In this document: in pieces, positions 17,952 to 27,287 of the stretch
Layout of the letters: each line of letters begins with the position of its first letter
How positions within the stretch are numbered: position 1 is the stretch's first letter
NCBI GenBank assembly: GCA_023440825.1
Contig: JAEXRL010000031.1
Coordinates: forward strand, 62,001-126,000
DNA length: 64,000 nt
Source: Pseudomonadota bacterium
Lineage (GTDB): Bacteria > Pseudomonadota > Gammaproteobacteria > Burkholderiales > Burkholderiaceae_B
Reading direction: 5' to 3'
The notes under the pieces: model-generated
Told to the model about the DNA's origin: nothing
Database searches by the model: none
What the model saw: only the letters and a program-made list of their open reading frames with translations
Translations under genes and position numbers: made by a program

Positions 17952-19049
17952 ATGCCGGTATTGCTGCCAACAGGTCAGGCCATTGCGTTGTCTGACCTAG
18001 TTACACAGATAAATAAGGCCGGTCTGGACTGTAAGCTGCTGAACGATATCATCGAGCCTACGCCTCAGATCAGAGGCCTAGGCTCCTTGCTTTCTGCGGG
18101 ACCGGAAGAGATCAGTTTTCTTTCCAATCCTCGCTTGCAAGCGAGCTTGGCAGACACGCAGGCTGCTGCGGTGATCCTCACTCCCGAGGTTTACGAGCAG
18201 CTGGACTTCACGCCCTCATTTGTGCCTGTGCTCTGTTCGCAACCCTACCTGATGTATGCCCTATTGGCGCAGCGATTTGATCAGGTACGGCTAAAGGGAC
18301 TACCCCAAGGGATACATCCAAGCGCCATAGTCGCGCCTGATGCGCAGCTATCTGAGGGTGTCAGCATAGGCCCGTTCAGTGTCATCGAGGCCGGTGTCCG
18401 TATTGGTCGTGGTACGCGTATAGGCGCACACTGTGTGCTCGGAGCAGGCAGCTCTATCGGAGCCGATTCGCTCTTGCATGCGCGCGTCACGCTTTATCAC
18501 GAGGTACACATAGGTGATCGTGCGATAGTGCATTCAGGAGTGGTCTTGGGTGCCGACGGGTTTGGCTTTGCGCCCGATCCTCAGCAGCAAGGTGCGTGGG
18601 CCAAAATTGCCCAAATAGGCCAGGTTCATATCGGTAACGATGTGGAAATTGGTGCCAATACCACCATAGACCGTGGTGCACTCGACAATACCGTGATAGG
18701 TAATGGCGTCAAGCTGGATAACCAGATCATGATTGCTCACAATGTATACATTGGCGACCACACGGCCATGGCGGCCTGTGTAGGCATAGCAGGCTCTACA
18801 CGTATCGGTCAGCGCTGTACCATCGCTGGGGCAGCGATGCTGTCCGGTCACCTGGAGCTGGCCGATGATGTACACGTGTCCGGTGGCACCGCGATTACCT
18901 CCAGCATCCGTGAGCCAGGGCGCTATACCGGCGTTTATCCTTTTGCTTCACACACTGACTGGCAAAAAAATGCTGCTGTGTTAACGCAGCTTAATCCCTT
19001 ACGTCGCCGACTACGTGAACTGGAACGTTTACAGCGCGACCAAGAATAA
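17952..19049 (+). CDS. lpxD: UDP-3-O-(3-hydroxyacyl)glucosamine N-acyltransferase
   Basis: Third step of lipid A synthesis. The 365-residue protein has an N-terminal uridine-binding domain (about 1-110) and a left-handed beta-helix of hexapeptide repeats (about 115-320). The catalytic His lies in IMIAHNVYIG. A C-terminal helix (RRRLRELERLQ) closes the trimer. It is tightly linked to skp upstream and fabZ downstream. Confidence 0.97.
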   Translation: MPVLLPTGQAIALSDLVTQINKAGLDCKLLNDIIEPTPQIRGLGSLLSAGPEEISFLSNPRLQASLADTQAAAVILTPEVYEQLDFTPSFVPVLCSQPYLMYALLAQRFDQVRLKGLPQGIHPSAIVAPDAQLSEGVSIGPFSVIEAGVRIGRGTRIGAHCVLGAGSSIGADSLLHARVTLYHEVHIGDRAIVHSGVVLGADGFGFAPDPQQQGAWAKIAQIGQVHIGNDVEIGANTTIDRGALDNTVIGNGVKLDNQIMIAHNVYIGDHTAMAACVGIAGSTRIGQRCTIAGAAMLSGHLELADDVHVSGGTAITSSIREPGRYTGVYPFASHTDWQKNAAVLTQLNPLRRRLRELERLQRDQE

Positions 19050-19085
19050 TTTTTCACCTATAAAAACAGAAAAGCAGGATACCTA

Positions 19086-19541
19086 ATGGAACTGGATATA
19101 CGACAAATCATGGACCGTTTACCGCATCGTTACCCGATGCTGCTGGTCGACAGAGTCTTGGAAATGGAGCCAGGCAAAAGTATCGTGGCCATTAAAAATG
19201 TCACCATGAACGAGCCCTTTTTTACCGGCCACTTTCCTCATCATCCAGTCATGCCCGGTGTGTTGATCATCGAGGCAATGGCTCAGGCAGCCGCTATTTT
19301 TTCCTTTGCTGACCCTGAGGACCCCTATGCCAAAGTGGATAATAAATTAGCCTACTATCTGGTAGGGGTAGATGGCGCACGGTTCCGCAAGCCCGTGGTG
19401 CCAGGCGACCAATTACGCCTAGAGGTGACGGCCGATCGTATCAGCCGTGCCTTATGCAAATATACGGCACGTGCTTTGGTGGACGGTCAGGTAGTGGCCG
19501 AAGCCAAGCTGATGTGCGCGATTCGCAAACTGGAAGAATAA
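19086..19541 (+). CDS. fabZ: 3-hydroxyacyl-[acyl-carrier-protein] dehydratase FabZ
   Basis: Hot-dog-fold dehydratase of type II fatty acid synthesis, 151 residues. The active-site His and Glu lie in TGHFPHHPVMPGVLIIEAMAQ. The N-terminus LPHRYPMLLVDRV is typical. It competes with LpxA/LpxD for 3-hydroxyacyl-ACP, and its place inside the lpx operon is conserved. RBS AGGAT precedes the ATG. Confidence 0.97.
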   Translation: MELDIRQIMDRLPHRYPMLLVDRVLEMEPGKSIVAIKNVTMNEPFFTGHFPHHPVMPGVLIIEAMAQAAAIFSFADPEDPYAKVDNKLAYYLVGVDGARFRKPVVPGDQLRLEVTADRISRALCKYTARALVDGQVVAEAKLMCAIRKLEE

Positions 19542-19545
19542 ATTT

Positions 19546-20334
19546 ATGAGCATACACCCAAGCGCTATTGTTCATCCCGATGCACAGCTGGCTCCTGATG
19601 TACAGGTAGGTCCCTATAGCATTATTGGTGCCCATGTCACGATAGACAGCGGTACCGTAGTGGGTCCGCATTGCGTCATTGATGGTCATACGAGTATTGG
19701 GAAAAACAATAATTTTTATCGTTTTTGCTCTATAGGCGGAATGCCTCAGGATAAAAAGTACGCGGGTGAGCCCACACGCCTGGAAATTGGCGATGGGAAT
19801 ACCGTGCGTGAGTATGTCACCATCAATACCGGTACGGTACAAGATGTGGGTGTGACCCGCTTAGGCGATGACAACTGGATCATGGCCTACGTTCACATCG
19901 CGCACGACTGTCAGCTAGGTAGCCATATCATTATGGCCAATAGCGTGCAGTTGGCCGGTCATATACATATTGGCGATTGGGCCATTATTGGTGGCTTGTC
20001 GGCCGTACACCAGTTTGTGCGTATCGGTGCGCATTGCATGGTGGGGGGCACCAGCTCAATTCGTCAAGATATTCCGCCCTATGTTATTGGTGCTGGGGAT
20101 CCTTTCCGTCCTGCCGGTATTAACTCTGAAGGGCTGGGGCGTCGTGGCTTTACTCCCGAACAAATTTCTCAGGTCAAAGAGGTCTATAAGCTATTGTATC
20201 GACGCAATCTGAAAGTCGATGAGGCACTAGAGCAAATGCAGCAGCTCCAGACACAGGCTCCCGAATCAGCCGATGCGATCGGGCTAATGGTGGAGTTTTT
20301 GCAAGCGTCTTCGCGTGGCATAGTCAGACCATGA
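19546..20334 (+). CDS. lpxA: Acyl-[ACP]-UDP-N-acetylglucosamine O-acyltransferase
   Basis: First step of lipid A synthesis. The 262-residue protein starts 4 bp after fabZ. Hexapeptide repeats start at IHPSAIVHPDAQL and run to about residue 190. The catalytic His is in HIAHDCQLG. A helical C-terminal domain follows. It overlaps lpxB by 4 bp (ATGA), which indicates translational coupling. Confidence 0.97.
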   Translation: MSIHPSAIVHPDAQLAPDVQVGPYSIIGAHVTIDSGTVVGPHCVIDGHTSIGKNNNFYRFCSIGGMPQDKKYAGEPTRLEIGDGNTVREYVTINTGTVQDVGVTRLGDDNWIMAYVHIAHDCQLGSHIIMANSVQLAGHIHIGDWAIIGGLSAVHQFVRIGAHCMVGGTSSIRQDIPPYVIGAGDPFRPAGINSEGLGRRGFTPEQISQVKEVYKLLYRRNLKVDEALEQMQQLQTQAPESADAIGLMVEFLQASSRGIVRP

Positions 20335-21542
20335 CACATATTGGCATGGTCGCTGCCGAGCCCTCCGGTGATCTACTGGCGGCACGCATCATGCAAGGCT
20401 TGCAACAGCGTCAAGGTGGTTTGCGCCTTGACGGCATAGGGGGCCCCGAAATGCAGGCTCAGGGCCTGCATTCCCATTACCCCATGGATACCTTGACGGT
20501 ATTTGGCTATGTGGAAGCGCTAAAGCAGATTCCTGCCCTGTTACGTACGTATATGGGCCTGAAAAAACGTTATTTGCGCCAGCCTCCTTCCGTGTATGTG
20601 GGCATTGATGCGCCCGATTTTAACTTGCGTATGGAGCATCAACTGCGTCAGGCCGGCGTGCCCACGGTGCAGTTTGTTGGGCCATCGATATGGGCATGGC
20701 GTTACGAGCGTATTCATAAAATACGCCAGGCCGTATCGCATATGCTGGTGCTGTTCCCGTTCGAAACCGAAATTTATGAAAAAGAAGGGGTGCCAGTCAC
20801 TTACGTAGGCCACCCTTTAGCGCAAAATATTGATTTCCATCCTGATACCCAAGAGGCGCGTCAGCGTTTAGGCCTGCAGATCCCGGAGGGAGCGCAAGTA
20901 TTAAGCCTATTGCCTGGCAGTCGCTCGTCGGAAGTCAAGTTATTAGCCCCGCGTTTTCTTCAAACGGTACAGATCTTGCAGCGCGAAGCCCCCCAGTTGC
21001 GAGTTCTGGTGCCCATGGTCAACCCAGCCAGACGCAAAGAGTTCGAGGCTGCACTGGCGCAGTTTCCCATAAATCACCTACATATGCTCGATGCGAACAC
21101 GGCCGGAGCGGTGTATACGGATGATCAAGGCATTGTGAGACCTGCCAGTTGGTCAGCGCTACAGGCGGCAGATGCTGTCTTGTTGGCCAGCGGTACCGCC
21201 ACACTAGAGGCGGCTTTGTTTAAAAAGCCTATGGTCATTTCTTATGTGTTGAGCCCCGCGATGGAGCGCTTAATGCGCTGGAAGTCGGGTCAGGCAAGAC
21301 CGTACTTGCCTTGGGTGGGCTTGCCCAATGTGCTGGCACGCGATTTTGTTGTGCCCGAGCTCTTGCAAGAGGATGCACAACCGGAAAAGCTGGCTCAGGC
21401 CTGTTGGCAGGCACTGCGCGACAAGGAATATATACAAGGCGTGCAGGACAGGTTTTTATTAATGCATCAAGACTTACGGCGTGACACGCCGGCCTTGGCG
21501 GCCGATGTTATTTTGCGTTTGGCGCAACAGCATGCAAGTTGA
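20331..21542 (+). CDS. lpxB: Lipid-A-disaccharide synthase
   Basis: Glycosyltransferase joining UDP-diacylglucosamine and lipid X. The 403-residue protein has the N-terminal GMVAAEPSGDLLAA, the central QFVGPSIWAWR and LSLLPGSRSSEV blocks, and the ASGTATLEAALFKKPMVISY donor-site motif. Its start overlaps lpxA, and its end overlaps rnhB by 11 bp. Confidence 0.97.
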   Translation: MTHIGMVAAEPSGDLLAARIMQGLQQRQGGLRLDGIGGPEMQAQGLHSHYPMDTLTVFGYVEALKQIPALLRTYMGLKKRYLRQPPSVYVGIDAPDFNLRMEHQLRQAGVPTVQFVGPSIWAWRYERIHKIRQAVSHMLVLFPFETEIYEKEGVPVTYVGHPLAQNIDFHPDTQEARQRLGLQIPEGAQVLSLLPGSRSSEVKLLAPRFLQTVQILQREAPQLRVLVPMVNPARRKEFEAALAQFPINHLHMLDANTAGAVYTDDQGIVRPASWSALQAADAVLLASGTATLEAALFKKPMVISYVLSPAMERLMRWKSGQARPYLPWVGLPNVLARDFVVPELLQEDAQPEKLAQACWQALRDKEYIQGVQDRFLLMHQDLRRDTPALAADVILRLAQQHAS

Positions 21543-22143
21543 TTTGTTTTCACTGGATGAGTGGCCCATTTTAACCGCGGGCGTGGATGAGGCAGGGCGT
21601 GGGCCGTTAGCAGGTCCAGTGTTTGCTGCGGCGGTCATACTGGATCCGGATCGTCCTATCGCCGGTTTAAACGATTCAAAAAAACTGAGTGCAAGCAAGC
21701 GTGAGCAGTTAGCAGAGCAAATTCAGTCTCAGGCGCTTGCCTGGCATATCGCCAGTGCCAGTGTGGCGGAAATTGATGAAATCAATATTTTGCATGCGGC
21801 AATGTTGGCCATGACCCGTGCCTGTAATGGCTTGCAGCCGGCGGCGCAATTGGCCTTAATTGATGGTAATCGTCTGCCGCTAGGGCTGGTCTGTGAAGCG
21901 CGGCCCATTGTGCAGGGCGATGCCCTAGTGCCGGCCATTTCTGCCGCTTCCATACTTGCCAAAACGGCTCGTGATGCCTATTGCATGGACTTGCATACCC
22001 GCTACCCTGAATATGCCTTTGATCAGCACAAGGGCTATGGTACGGCCTTGCATAAAGCGCGTTTGCTAGAGCATGGGCCATGCCCCGAACACCGACGCAG
22101 TTTTGCGCCCGTGCGTGCTTTACTGGAATCATCATGCGCTTGA
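21532..22143 (+). CDS. rnhB: Ribonuclease HII
   Basis: Removes ribonucleotides from DNA and RNA-DNA hybrids. The 203-residue product from ATG 21532 has the acidic pair in AGVDEAGRGPLAGPV, a later catalytic Asp in LALIDGN, and SAASILAKTARD with the fourth acid. The longer frame from 21481 is entirely within lpxB and was rejected. The gene overlaps lpxB by 11 bp and the following methyltransferase by 10 bp. Confidence 0.96.
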   Translation: MQVDLFSLDEWPILTAGVDEAGRGPLAGPVFAAAVILDPDRPIAGLNDSKKLSASKREQLAEQIQSQALAWHIASASVAEIDEINILHAAMLAMTRACNGLQPAAQLALIDGNRLPLGLVCEARPIVQGDALVPAISAASILAKTARDAYCMDLHTRYPEYAFDQHKGYGTALHKARLLEHGPCPEHRRSFAPVRALLESSCA

Positions 22144-22925
22144 TTGAATCTCGCGATAACGCCATCTATAAACGGGTCAGCAAGCTGGCTCGCGATAAAC
22201 GTGAGCAGCTTCAAGGCGCTCAGTACGTGTGGCTGGAAGGCATACATCTGTGCCAAATGTGGTTAGAGCATAAAGGCCAGCCTGAACTGGCCGTGTTCGA
22301 GCATGAGCGGGTAAATGATGAGCTGCTGGAGTTGCTGCGCTTTGTTCCTGAGCGTTTATGTGTGCAATTTAGCGCTGCTCTTATGAATGGGCTAAGCCAG
22401 GTCGTGGGGCGAGGCCAGGGGGTAGGGTTTGTTGTGCGTGTGGACGCCTCGACTAGCCCCTTAAGTATTACGAGCAATGCCATATTGCTAGATGCTGTTC
22501 AAGATCCGGGTAATGTGGGCACCTTATTGCGCACAGCGGCCGCACGTGGAATACGCGATGTGTATCTGAGCAAAGGGTGTGCCGCGGCTTGGTCGCAAAA
22601 AGTATTGCGTAGCGCGCAGGGCGCTCATTTTTCATTACGGCTCTATGAGCAACTGAGCACAACACAAATACTGGCCTTATGTCAGGTGCCTATGCTGGTA
22701 ACGTGCTTGGATGAACAGGCTTTAAGTCTTTACGACACGCAGTTGCCTGAGCAGGCGCTATGGGTCTTTGGGAATGAGGGGCAGGGGGTTAGTGCAGAAC
22801 TCATCCAGGCCGCCGCCCAGCGCCTGTACATCCCTCAGGCGGCCGGTGTGGAGTCGCTGAATGTCTCGATTGCGGCCGCCTTGTGTTTGTACGAACACTT
22901 CCGTCAGCACCGGCCAGCGCTATAA
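22134..22925 (+). CDS. TrmH/SpoU family RNA 2'-O-methyltransferase
   Basis: SAM-dependent SPOUT-fold enzyme of 263 residues, expected to methylate a ribose in rRNA or tRNA. An N-terminal substrate-binding segment (about 1-95) precedes the trefoil-knot domain. Motif 1 is LLDAVQDPGNVGTLLRTA, motif 2 WVFGNEGQGVS, motif 3 GVESLNVSIAAALCLYEH. It starts inside the end of rnhB (10-bp overlap) and ends 25 bp from the convergent ppsR. The exact target base cannot be told from sequence alone. Confidence 0.9.
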   Translation: MRLIESRDNAIYKRVSKLARDKREQLQGAQYVWLEGIHLCQMWLEHKGQPELAVFEHERVNDELLELLRFVPERLCVQFSAALMNGLSQVVGRGQGVGFVVRVDASTSPLSITSNAILLDAVQDPGNVGTLLRTAAARGIRDVYLSKGCAAAWSQKVLRSAQGAHFSLRLYEQLSTTQILALCQVPMLVTCLDEQALSLYDTQLPEQALWVFGNEGQGVSAELIQAAAQRLYIPQAAGVESLNVSIAAALCLYEHFRQHRPAL

Positions 22926-22950
22926 GTCACTGGCCATGAGGACCGCCCAG

Positions 22951-23787
22951 TTAGTACATCCGTCTGTCCAAGCCTATTTCGTCCAGTATCTTGGTCGAAA
23001 TTTCTTCGATGGATTTTGTGGTCGTCGACAGCCAGGGAATGTTTTCCATACGCATCATGCGCTCGGCATCAGCCACTTCATTCAGACACTGCGTCATCGA
23101 AGCATAGCGGCTATTTGGGCGACGCTCGTTACGTACTTCTGCCAGACGTTCGGGGTGAATCGACAGGCCAAACAGCTTTTTACGGTAAGGCAGCAAGGTA
23201 GCGGGCAAAGCGCCACGCTCAAAATCGTCAGGTGTCAGGGGGTAGTTAGCCGCTTTAACGGCATATTGCATGGCCAAGTACAAACTCGTTGGTGTTTTAC
23301 CACAGCGCGAGACACCCACCAAGATGACATCGGCCTGTTCCAAACCGTTTACATACTGTCCGTCATCATGTGCCAAACTGAAATTAATCGCATCAATTCG
23401 GTTGTTATAACGCTTGTTCGAGACGTCGGCAGAGTGCGAACGCCCCACCGAACGGCTGGATTTCACGCCCAGCGCACGTTCAATATGACGCACAAAAGCA
23501 CCAAACAAATCTAGGAAAGTGCAGTTGGCTTTGCCTATAATATGCGCCATCTTTGGGTCTACCAAGGTGCTGAACACAAGCGGGGTATGGCCTTGCTCTT
23601 GGGCGCAGCGGTTAATTCGAGCCGCTACCGATTCCGCTTTTTCTATCGTGTCGATAAAAGGAATGCGTATGGCCTCGAACTCAAACTGTGCAAATTGCGA
23701 CAGCACAGAGTGACTGAATGTTTCAGCGGTAATGCCAGTGCTGTCCGAAACGACAAACACGGTACGTTCAATAGGTGAAGAAGACAT
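22951..23787 (-). CDS. ppsR: Phosphoenolpyruvate synthase regulatory protein (kinase/phosphorylase)
   Basis: DUF299 family: ADP-dependent phosphorylation and Pi-dependent dephosphorylation of PEP synthase. The start at 23787 gives MSSSPIERTVFVVSDSTG; 24 extra residues in the frame are not conserved in character. FVVSDSTGITAET and the P-loop-like VGVSRCGKTPTSLYLA (about residue 150) are diagnostic. It is 278 residues, normal for the family. It is divergent from ppsA, its target, across 164 bp. Confidence 0.95.
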   Translation of the reverse strand: MSSSPIERTVFVVSDSTGITAETFSHSVLSQFAQFEFEAIRIPFIDTIEKAESVAARINRCAQEQGHTPLVFSTLVDPKMAHIIGKANCTFLDLFGAFVRHIERALGVKSSRSVGRSHSADVSNKRYNNRIDAINFSLAHDDGQYVNGLEQADVILVGVSRCGKTPTSLYLAMQYAVKAANYPLTPDDFERGALPATLLPYRKKLFGLSIHPERLAEVRNERRPNSRYASMTQCLNEVADAERMMRMENIPWLSTTTKSIEEISTKILDEIGLDRRMY

Positions 23788-23864
23788 GGAATAAGTCGTG
23801 CAGATTGCTAGGGAAACGGTACAATTTGCAAGGTTAACAGTCACGTACAGGGCAGGCAAGGCAG

Positions 23865-23923
23865 GTTTGCTTAAGACATAAGCCCGAAAGCACGCATTAG
23901 CGTCGTTTTTGTCTTAAGCAAAC
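23865..23923 (+). repeat. 13-bp perfect inverted repeat in the ppsR-ppsA spacer
   Basis: GTTTGCTTAAGAC (23865-23877) is matched exactly by GTCTTAAGCAAAC (23911-23923) with 33 nt between. As RNA it would form a long stem ending 28 nt before the ppsA ATG and close to its RBS (AAGGTGA, 23941-23947). As DNA it could be a paired operator. No U-tract follows directly. Confidence 0.75.
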
Positions 23924-23951
23924 ACGCTTTCTTTTCTATTAAGGTGACTTT

Positions 23952-26321
23952 ATGTCTTATGTAGTGCAATTCGACAAACTCCGCATGACGGATGTCGATA
24001 CCGTCGGGGGCAAAAACGCTTCCCTAGGTGAAATGATCAGCCAACTTGCTGATGCCGGCGTACGTGTACCCGGTGGCTTCGCGACAACCGCAGAAGCATT
24101 CCGTATTTTCCTGCGTCACGATGGCCTGGATCAGCGTATTGCTAATCGTCTGTCCACGCTAGATGCCGACGACGTACGTGAACTGGCGCAAGCCGGTGCA
24201 CAAATCCGTCAGTGGATTATCGACACACCTTTCCCCGCTGAACTGGAGCAAGCAGTACGTGAAGAGTTCGCGCGTCTGGATGTGGATGGTAAAGGCTCTT
24301 TTGCCGTGCGTTCATCCGCCACAGCAGAAGACTTGCCAGATGCATCCTTTGCCGGGCAGCAAGAAACCTATTTGAACGTTGTAGGTATTGATGAGGTGCT
24401 AGAGAAAATGCACCATGTCTTTGCGTCCTTGTACAACGATCGTGCTATTTCTTACCGCGTACATAAAGGCTATGCCCATGCAGAGGTTGCCTTGTCTGCC
24501 GGTGTGCAGCGCATGGTGCGTTCTGATAAGGGCAGTGCTGGGGTCATGTTTACCCTGGATACCGAATCTGGCTTTAAAGATGTTGTATTCATCACTTCAT
24601 CTTATGGCTTGGGTGAAACCGTGGTTCAGGGTTCGGTCAACCCCGATGAATTCTATGTATTCAAACCCACGTTGGCTGCCGGTCATTACCCTATCGTAAG
24701 CCGTCGTATCGGTTCCAAACTGATCAAAATGGAGTTTGACGATAGTGGTGCCAGCGACCACGCTGTGCGCACCGTTGACGTGCCTGTATCCGAGCGTAAT
24801 CGCTACTCACTAAGCGATGACGAAATCATTGAACTGGCTCGCTACGCCACTATTATCGAAGATCACTATCAGCGTCCTATGGACATTGAGTGGGGTCGTG
24901 ATGGCATTGACGGCAAAATCTACATTTTGCAGGCTCGCCCCGAGACAGTGAAGTCGCAGCAAACAGCCAGCGACGTACAAGAGCGTTACCGTCTGAAAGC
25001 CACCGGCGAGGTACTGGTTACTGGTCGTGCTATCGGTCAGAAAATTGGCTCTGGTAAAGTACGCATTGTGGCGGACGCCTCCGAGATGGATAAGGTCAAG
25101 GCCGGTGATGTGCTGGTAACCGACATGACAGATCCCAACTGGGAACCCATCATGAAGCTGGCCTCGGCCATTGTGACCAACCGTGGTGGTCGTACCTGCC
25201 ACGCTGCCATTATTGCTCGTGAGCTCGGTATTCCAGCCGTGGTCGGTTGCCATAACGCGACAGACGTCCTGAAGGCCGACCAGGAAGTAACCGTTTCTTG
25301 TGCAGAAGGTGACGAGGGTCGCATCTACGACGGTTTACTAGAAACCGAAATCGAAGAAGTGCGCTGGGGCGAAATGCCCGAAATTGGCCTGAAAGTCATG
25401 ATGAACGTGGGTAACCCACAGTTGGCCTACGACTTTGCGCAGATTCCAAACGCAGGTATTGGTCTGGCTCGTTTAGAGTTCATTATCAACAACAACATTG
25501 CGGTTCACCCCAAAGCTGTGCTGGACTACCCCAATGTAGACAGTGAACTGAAGCAGGCCGTTGAATCTGCCGCTCGCGGTTACGCCAGCCCACGCGCCTT
25601 CTTTGTGGAAAAATTGGCAGAAGGCGTGGCCACTTTGGGAGCGGCCTTCTATCCCAAGCCCGTGATCGTTCGTTTGTCTGACTTTAAATCGAACGAGTAC
25701 CGCAAGCTGGTTGGCGGCTCACGTTACGAGCCCGAGGAAGAGAACCCCATGCTGGGCTTCCGCGGTGCGGCACGCTATCTGTCTGAAGACTTCGAAGAGT
25801 GCTTCAAGATGGAGTGTGAAGCACTGAAAAAAGTGCGTGACGAAATGGGCTTAACCAACGTAGAAATTATGGTTCCCTTCGTGCGTACTTTGTCTCAGGC
25901 TGAGCGAGTGGTTGAGCTGCTGGCCAAGTACGGCTTGGCTCGCGGTGAAAACGGTCTGCGCTTGATCATGATGTGTGAAGTGCCTTCCAACGCCATTTTG
26001 GCCGAGCAGTTCTTGCAGTACTTCGATGGTTTCTCTATCGGTTCCAACGACATGACGCAGCTAACCCTGGGTCTGGATCGTGACTCCGGTATGGAACTTT
26101 TAGCCGCTGACTTTGATGAGCGGGATGAGGCTGTGAAGTTCATGCTCAGTCGTGCCATCGGGGCTTGCTTGGCACAAAACAAATACGTAGGTATTTGTGG
26201 CCAAGGGCCTAGCGACCATCTGGATCTGGCGCTATGGTTACGCGACGAAGGTATCTTGTCCTTATCGCTGAACCCCGATACGGTGGTTGATACCTGGCAG
26301 CGTTTAGCGCAAGAAGGCTAA
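23952..26321 (+). CDS. ppsA: Phosphoenolpyruvate synthase
   Basis: Pyruvate plus ATP gives PEP, AMP and phosphate: the entry to gluconeogenesis. It is 789 residues, full length. The N-terminal ATP-grasp domain begins with VGGKNASLGEMI; the phosphohistidine domain has the catalytic His in NRGGRTCHAAIIARELG (near residue 420); the PEP/pyruvate-binding TIM barrel has FSIGSNDMTQLTLGLDRDS and GICGQGPSD near the end. RBS AAGGTGA is well spaced. Regulation by the divergent PpsR is expected. A double hairpin follows. Confidence 0.98.
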   Translation: MSYVVQFDKLRMTDVDTVGGKNASLGEMISQLADAGVRVPGGFATTAEAFRIFLRHDGLDQRIANRLSTLDADDVRELAQAGAQIRQWIIDTPFPAELEQAVREEFARLDVDGKGSFAVRSSATAEDLPDASFAGQQETYLNVVGIDEVLEKMHHVFASLYNDRAISYRVHKGYAHAEVALSAGVQRMVRSDKGSAGVMFTLDTESGFKDVVFITSSYGLGETVVQGSVNPDEFYVFKPTLAAGHYPIVSRRIGSKLIKMEFDDSGASDHAVRTVDVPVSERNRYSLSDDEIIELARYATIIEDHYQRPMDIEWGRDGIDGKIYILQARPETVKSQQTASDVQERYRLKATGEVLVTGRAIGQKIGSGKVRIVADASEMDKVKAGDVLVTDMTDPNWEPIMKLASAIVTNRGGRTCHAAIIARELGIPAVVGCHNATDVLKADQEVTVSCAEGDEGRIYDGLLETEIEEVRWGEMPEIGLKVMMNVGNPQLAYDFAQIPNAGIGLARLEFIINNNIAVHPKAVLDYPNVDSELKQAVESAARGYASPRAFFVEKLAEGVATLGAAFYPKPVIVRLSDFKSNEYRKLVGGSRYEPEEENPMLGFRGAARYLSEDFEECFKMECEALKKVRDEMGLTNVEIMVPFVRTLSQAERVVELLAKYGLARGENGLRLIMMCEVPSNAILAEQFLQYFDGFSIGSNDMTQLTLGLDRDSGMELLAADFDERDEAVKFMLSRAIGACLAQNKYVGICGQGPSDHLDLALWLRDEGILSLSLNPDTVVDTWQRLAQEG

Positions 26322-26335
26322 GCCTCCTTCGCCTA

Positions 26336-26361
26336 GTGTGTGCCCACTGCCGGGCACACAC
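26336..26361 (+). other. First hairpin after ppsA
   Basis: A perfect 10-bp stem GTGTGTGCCC (26336-26345) / GGGCACACAC (26352-26361) has a 6-nt loop and no U-tract. It lies just before the terminator at 26369 and may protect the transcript end. Confidence 0.7.
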
Positions 26362-26368
26362 GGACAGC

Positions 26369-26414
26369 AAAAAAGCCCGACGTCTCGATGTGTATCGTTA
26401 CGACGGGCTTTTTT
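26369..26414. terminator. Bidirectional terminator between ppsA and the TetR gene
   Basis: An 11-bp stem joins AAAAAAGCCCG (26369-26379) to CGGGCTTTTTT (26404-26414). The A-tract on one side and the T-tract on the other make it work for ppsA (plus) and for the convergent TetR gene (minus). Confidence 0.88.
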
Positions 26415-26454
26415 ATATGCATGGGATTTGTCATCTATCCATGCAAGGGGTAAG

Positions 26455-27093
26455 CTATCGCTGTTTCACCCCATGAGTATGCAGAAAAATATCGCTAATT
26501 CGCTCTACTTCTTCTTGCACTCGTTCCGATCCCCAGGGCTCCATCGCCCCCATCAGCAAGGGGATAAGTTCGCTTTCACACAGGCAGCGCAGGTGCAGAC
26601 ACATAATTTGTGGGTCTTGTTTAGACAGGTGTCCTAGTTCGCTCTTGGCCTGCAGAAATTGCGCGACATTACACCAGATATCGTCGTCCAGCACATCAAA
26701 AAAACGTCGGCCAATATCAGTTTTTCCCCCTACTGAAATCGCTACACGCAGTAGCTGAGCGGTATTCAGGGAATACAAGGTAGTGAGCAGGGGCGATAAA
26801 AACAGGGCTAATTGCTCACGTGTATCACGCGTGGGGTCCAGGCTAACCAGTAATTTGTCTGTGTAGTCCTGCGCGCCAGCCAGCATGGTGGCTAGGAGCA
26901 AGTCTTCTTTGGAGGGGAAATAGTTGTACAGGGTACCTTTTGATCCACCCGCCAAGGCCGCAATCTGGGACATGGAGGCAGCTTCAAACCCGTGCTCTCG
27001 AAAAGCAGCAGCAGCTACTTCAAGTATTTTATCTCTGCGCTCTCGACCTTTGCGAGTGTAGCGGGCTGATTTACGAGGTACGTTGTGTTGCAT
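26455..27093 (-). CDS. TetR/AcrR family transcriptional regulator
   Basis: A 212-residue repressor-type protein. The basic N-terminus leads into a TetR helix-turn-helix (about 18-65) with MSQIAALAGGSKGTLYNYFPSKEDLL. The C-terminal ligand domain (about 85-205) resembles the AcrR-C group, but I do not recognise a specific member. It is divergent from ndh with about 190 bp between the starts, so ndh or itself is the nearest candidate target. No operator could be fixed. Confidence 0.9.
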   Translation of the reverse strand: MQHNVPRKSARYTRKGRERRDKILEVAAAAFREHGFEAASMSQIAALAGGSKGTLYNYFPSKEDLLLATMLAGAQDYTDKLLVSLDPTRDTREQLALFLSPLLTTLYSLNTAQLLRVAISVGGKTDIGRRFFDVLDDDIWCNVAQFLQAKSELGHLSKQDPQIMCLHLRCLCESELIPLLMGAMEPWGSERVQEEVERISDIFLHTHGVKQR

Positions 27094-27287
27094 TATGGTA
27101 CGAATAGAACGAGCGATGTGAGTAAAAAGGCCGTGTGGATCTATGGGGCAGGTGTACTGCCCAAGATAATCTATTTTAGCCTTATCGTAAAACTACAGGC
27201 TTTTGTATAGTCTTTATTTGTTTTCAGCACAAGCAGCAGGGTGGTTTTTTCTGATACTGTAGTTACTTGTCATCGATGGAGTCCGGA

